Assembly: GCA_963608705.1 (NCBI GenBank)
Contig: CAVDHB010000069.1
Location: 1 to 31,651 of the forward strand
Direction of reading: 5' to 3'
Length of the DNA: 31,651 nt
DNA from: CAVDHB01 sp963608705
Lineage (GTDB): Bacteria; Bacteroidota; Bacteroidia; Bacteroidales; Bacteroidaceae
A program made the position numbers and the translations under genes. This document shows positions 31,572 to 31,651 of this stretch, in pieces (positions within the stretch are counted from its first letter, which is position 1; every line of letters starts with the position of its first letter). The notes beneath the pieces were generated by a model, which was not told where the DNA came from, made no database searches, and worked only from the letters and a program-made list of their open reading frames with translations.

Positions 31572-31651
31572 TTTTCAACCGAGGTAATCCTCCACTCTCC
31601 TAAGGTATGCGCCTCACTGTCGAAACTGATACCCACTTTTACCACGGGGAG
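31568..31651 (-). CDS. AAA-ATPase-like/PD-(D/E)XK family protein, C-terminus of copy C (partial)
   Basis: The minus strand at the window edge encodes LPVVKVGISFDSEAHTLGEW followed by RITSVEK and a stop, matching the C-termini of copies A and B (LPIVKVGINFD...AHTLGEWRI). Only 27 codons are inside the window. The stop overlaps the beta-lactamase start as ATGA. The DNA is clearly diverged from copies A and B, so it is an older paralogue. Confidence 0.85.
   Translation of the reverse strand, partial: LPVVKVGISFDSEAHTLGEWRITSVEK

Overview
The window looks like a chromosomal segment from a Bacteroidales gut commensal, Bacteroides or Phocaeicola type. The evidence is: upstream regions that repeatedly carry the Bacteroidota promoter form (TTG, 19-20 bp, TAnnTTTG) with little Shine-Dalgarno sequence; the housekeeping proteins (carboxynorspermidine dehydrogenase, Bcp-RecA-TatA, a class Ia NrdAB with a long alpha chain, LptD of about 930 aa); a secreted GH109-type protein; and a PER/CepA-like class A beta-lactamase. 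The species cannot be fixed from sequence reading alone.

Layout. (1) 1-3.9 kb, minus strand, visibly AT-rich: a tight operon of eight small genes. From the promoter side these are a 73-aa protein, four small membrane-anchored or amphipathic proteins that appear to share one C-terminal domain, a Vps4/katanin-like AAA+ ATPase, a TerB-like protein, and a truncated PD-(D/E)XK nuclease. I consider this the best candidate for an undescribed system. (2) 3.9-4.48 kb: gene-free leader with inverted repeats and a possible distant promoter. (3) 4.48-10.7 kb, minus strand: an accessory nucleic-acid cluster with a DIP1984-family protein, a protein weakly resembling uracil-DNA glycosylases, two tandem mosaic AAA-ATPase/PD-(D/E)XK paralogues, an 83-aa protein and the RNA ligase RtcB. 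The DIP1984, glycosylase-like and rtcB genes share a 39-bp promoter/operator with identical spacing, so they probably form one regulon.

(4) 10.9-20.7 kb, plus strand: core genes for polyamine synthesis (carboxynorspermidine dehydrogenase), peroxide defence (bcp), recombination (recA), Tat export (tatA), a secreted SGNH hydrolase, a GH109-like oxidoreductase-fold glycosidase, a chorismatase/RidA-like protein and uvrA. (5) 20.7-26.1 kb: tRNA-Arg(CCU), gpmA, an MscS channel (minus), an HD-domain protein and lptD. (6) 26.2-29.8 kb, minus strand: the nrdA-nrdB operon behind a well-formed promoter, ending at a terminator shared with lptD. (7) 29.8-30.67 kb: an intergenic region holding a stand-alone promoter-short RNA-terminator module, a 120-bp MITE/REP-like palindromic element and five copies of a 23-bp repeat. 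(8) 30.67 kb to the end, minus strand: a class A beta-lactamase whose start codon overlaps the stop of a third AAA-ATPase/PD-(D/E)XK paralogue, only the last 27 codons of which lie in the window.

All calls rest on reading the sequence. No database search was run, and family names come from recognised motifs.
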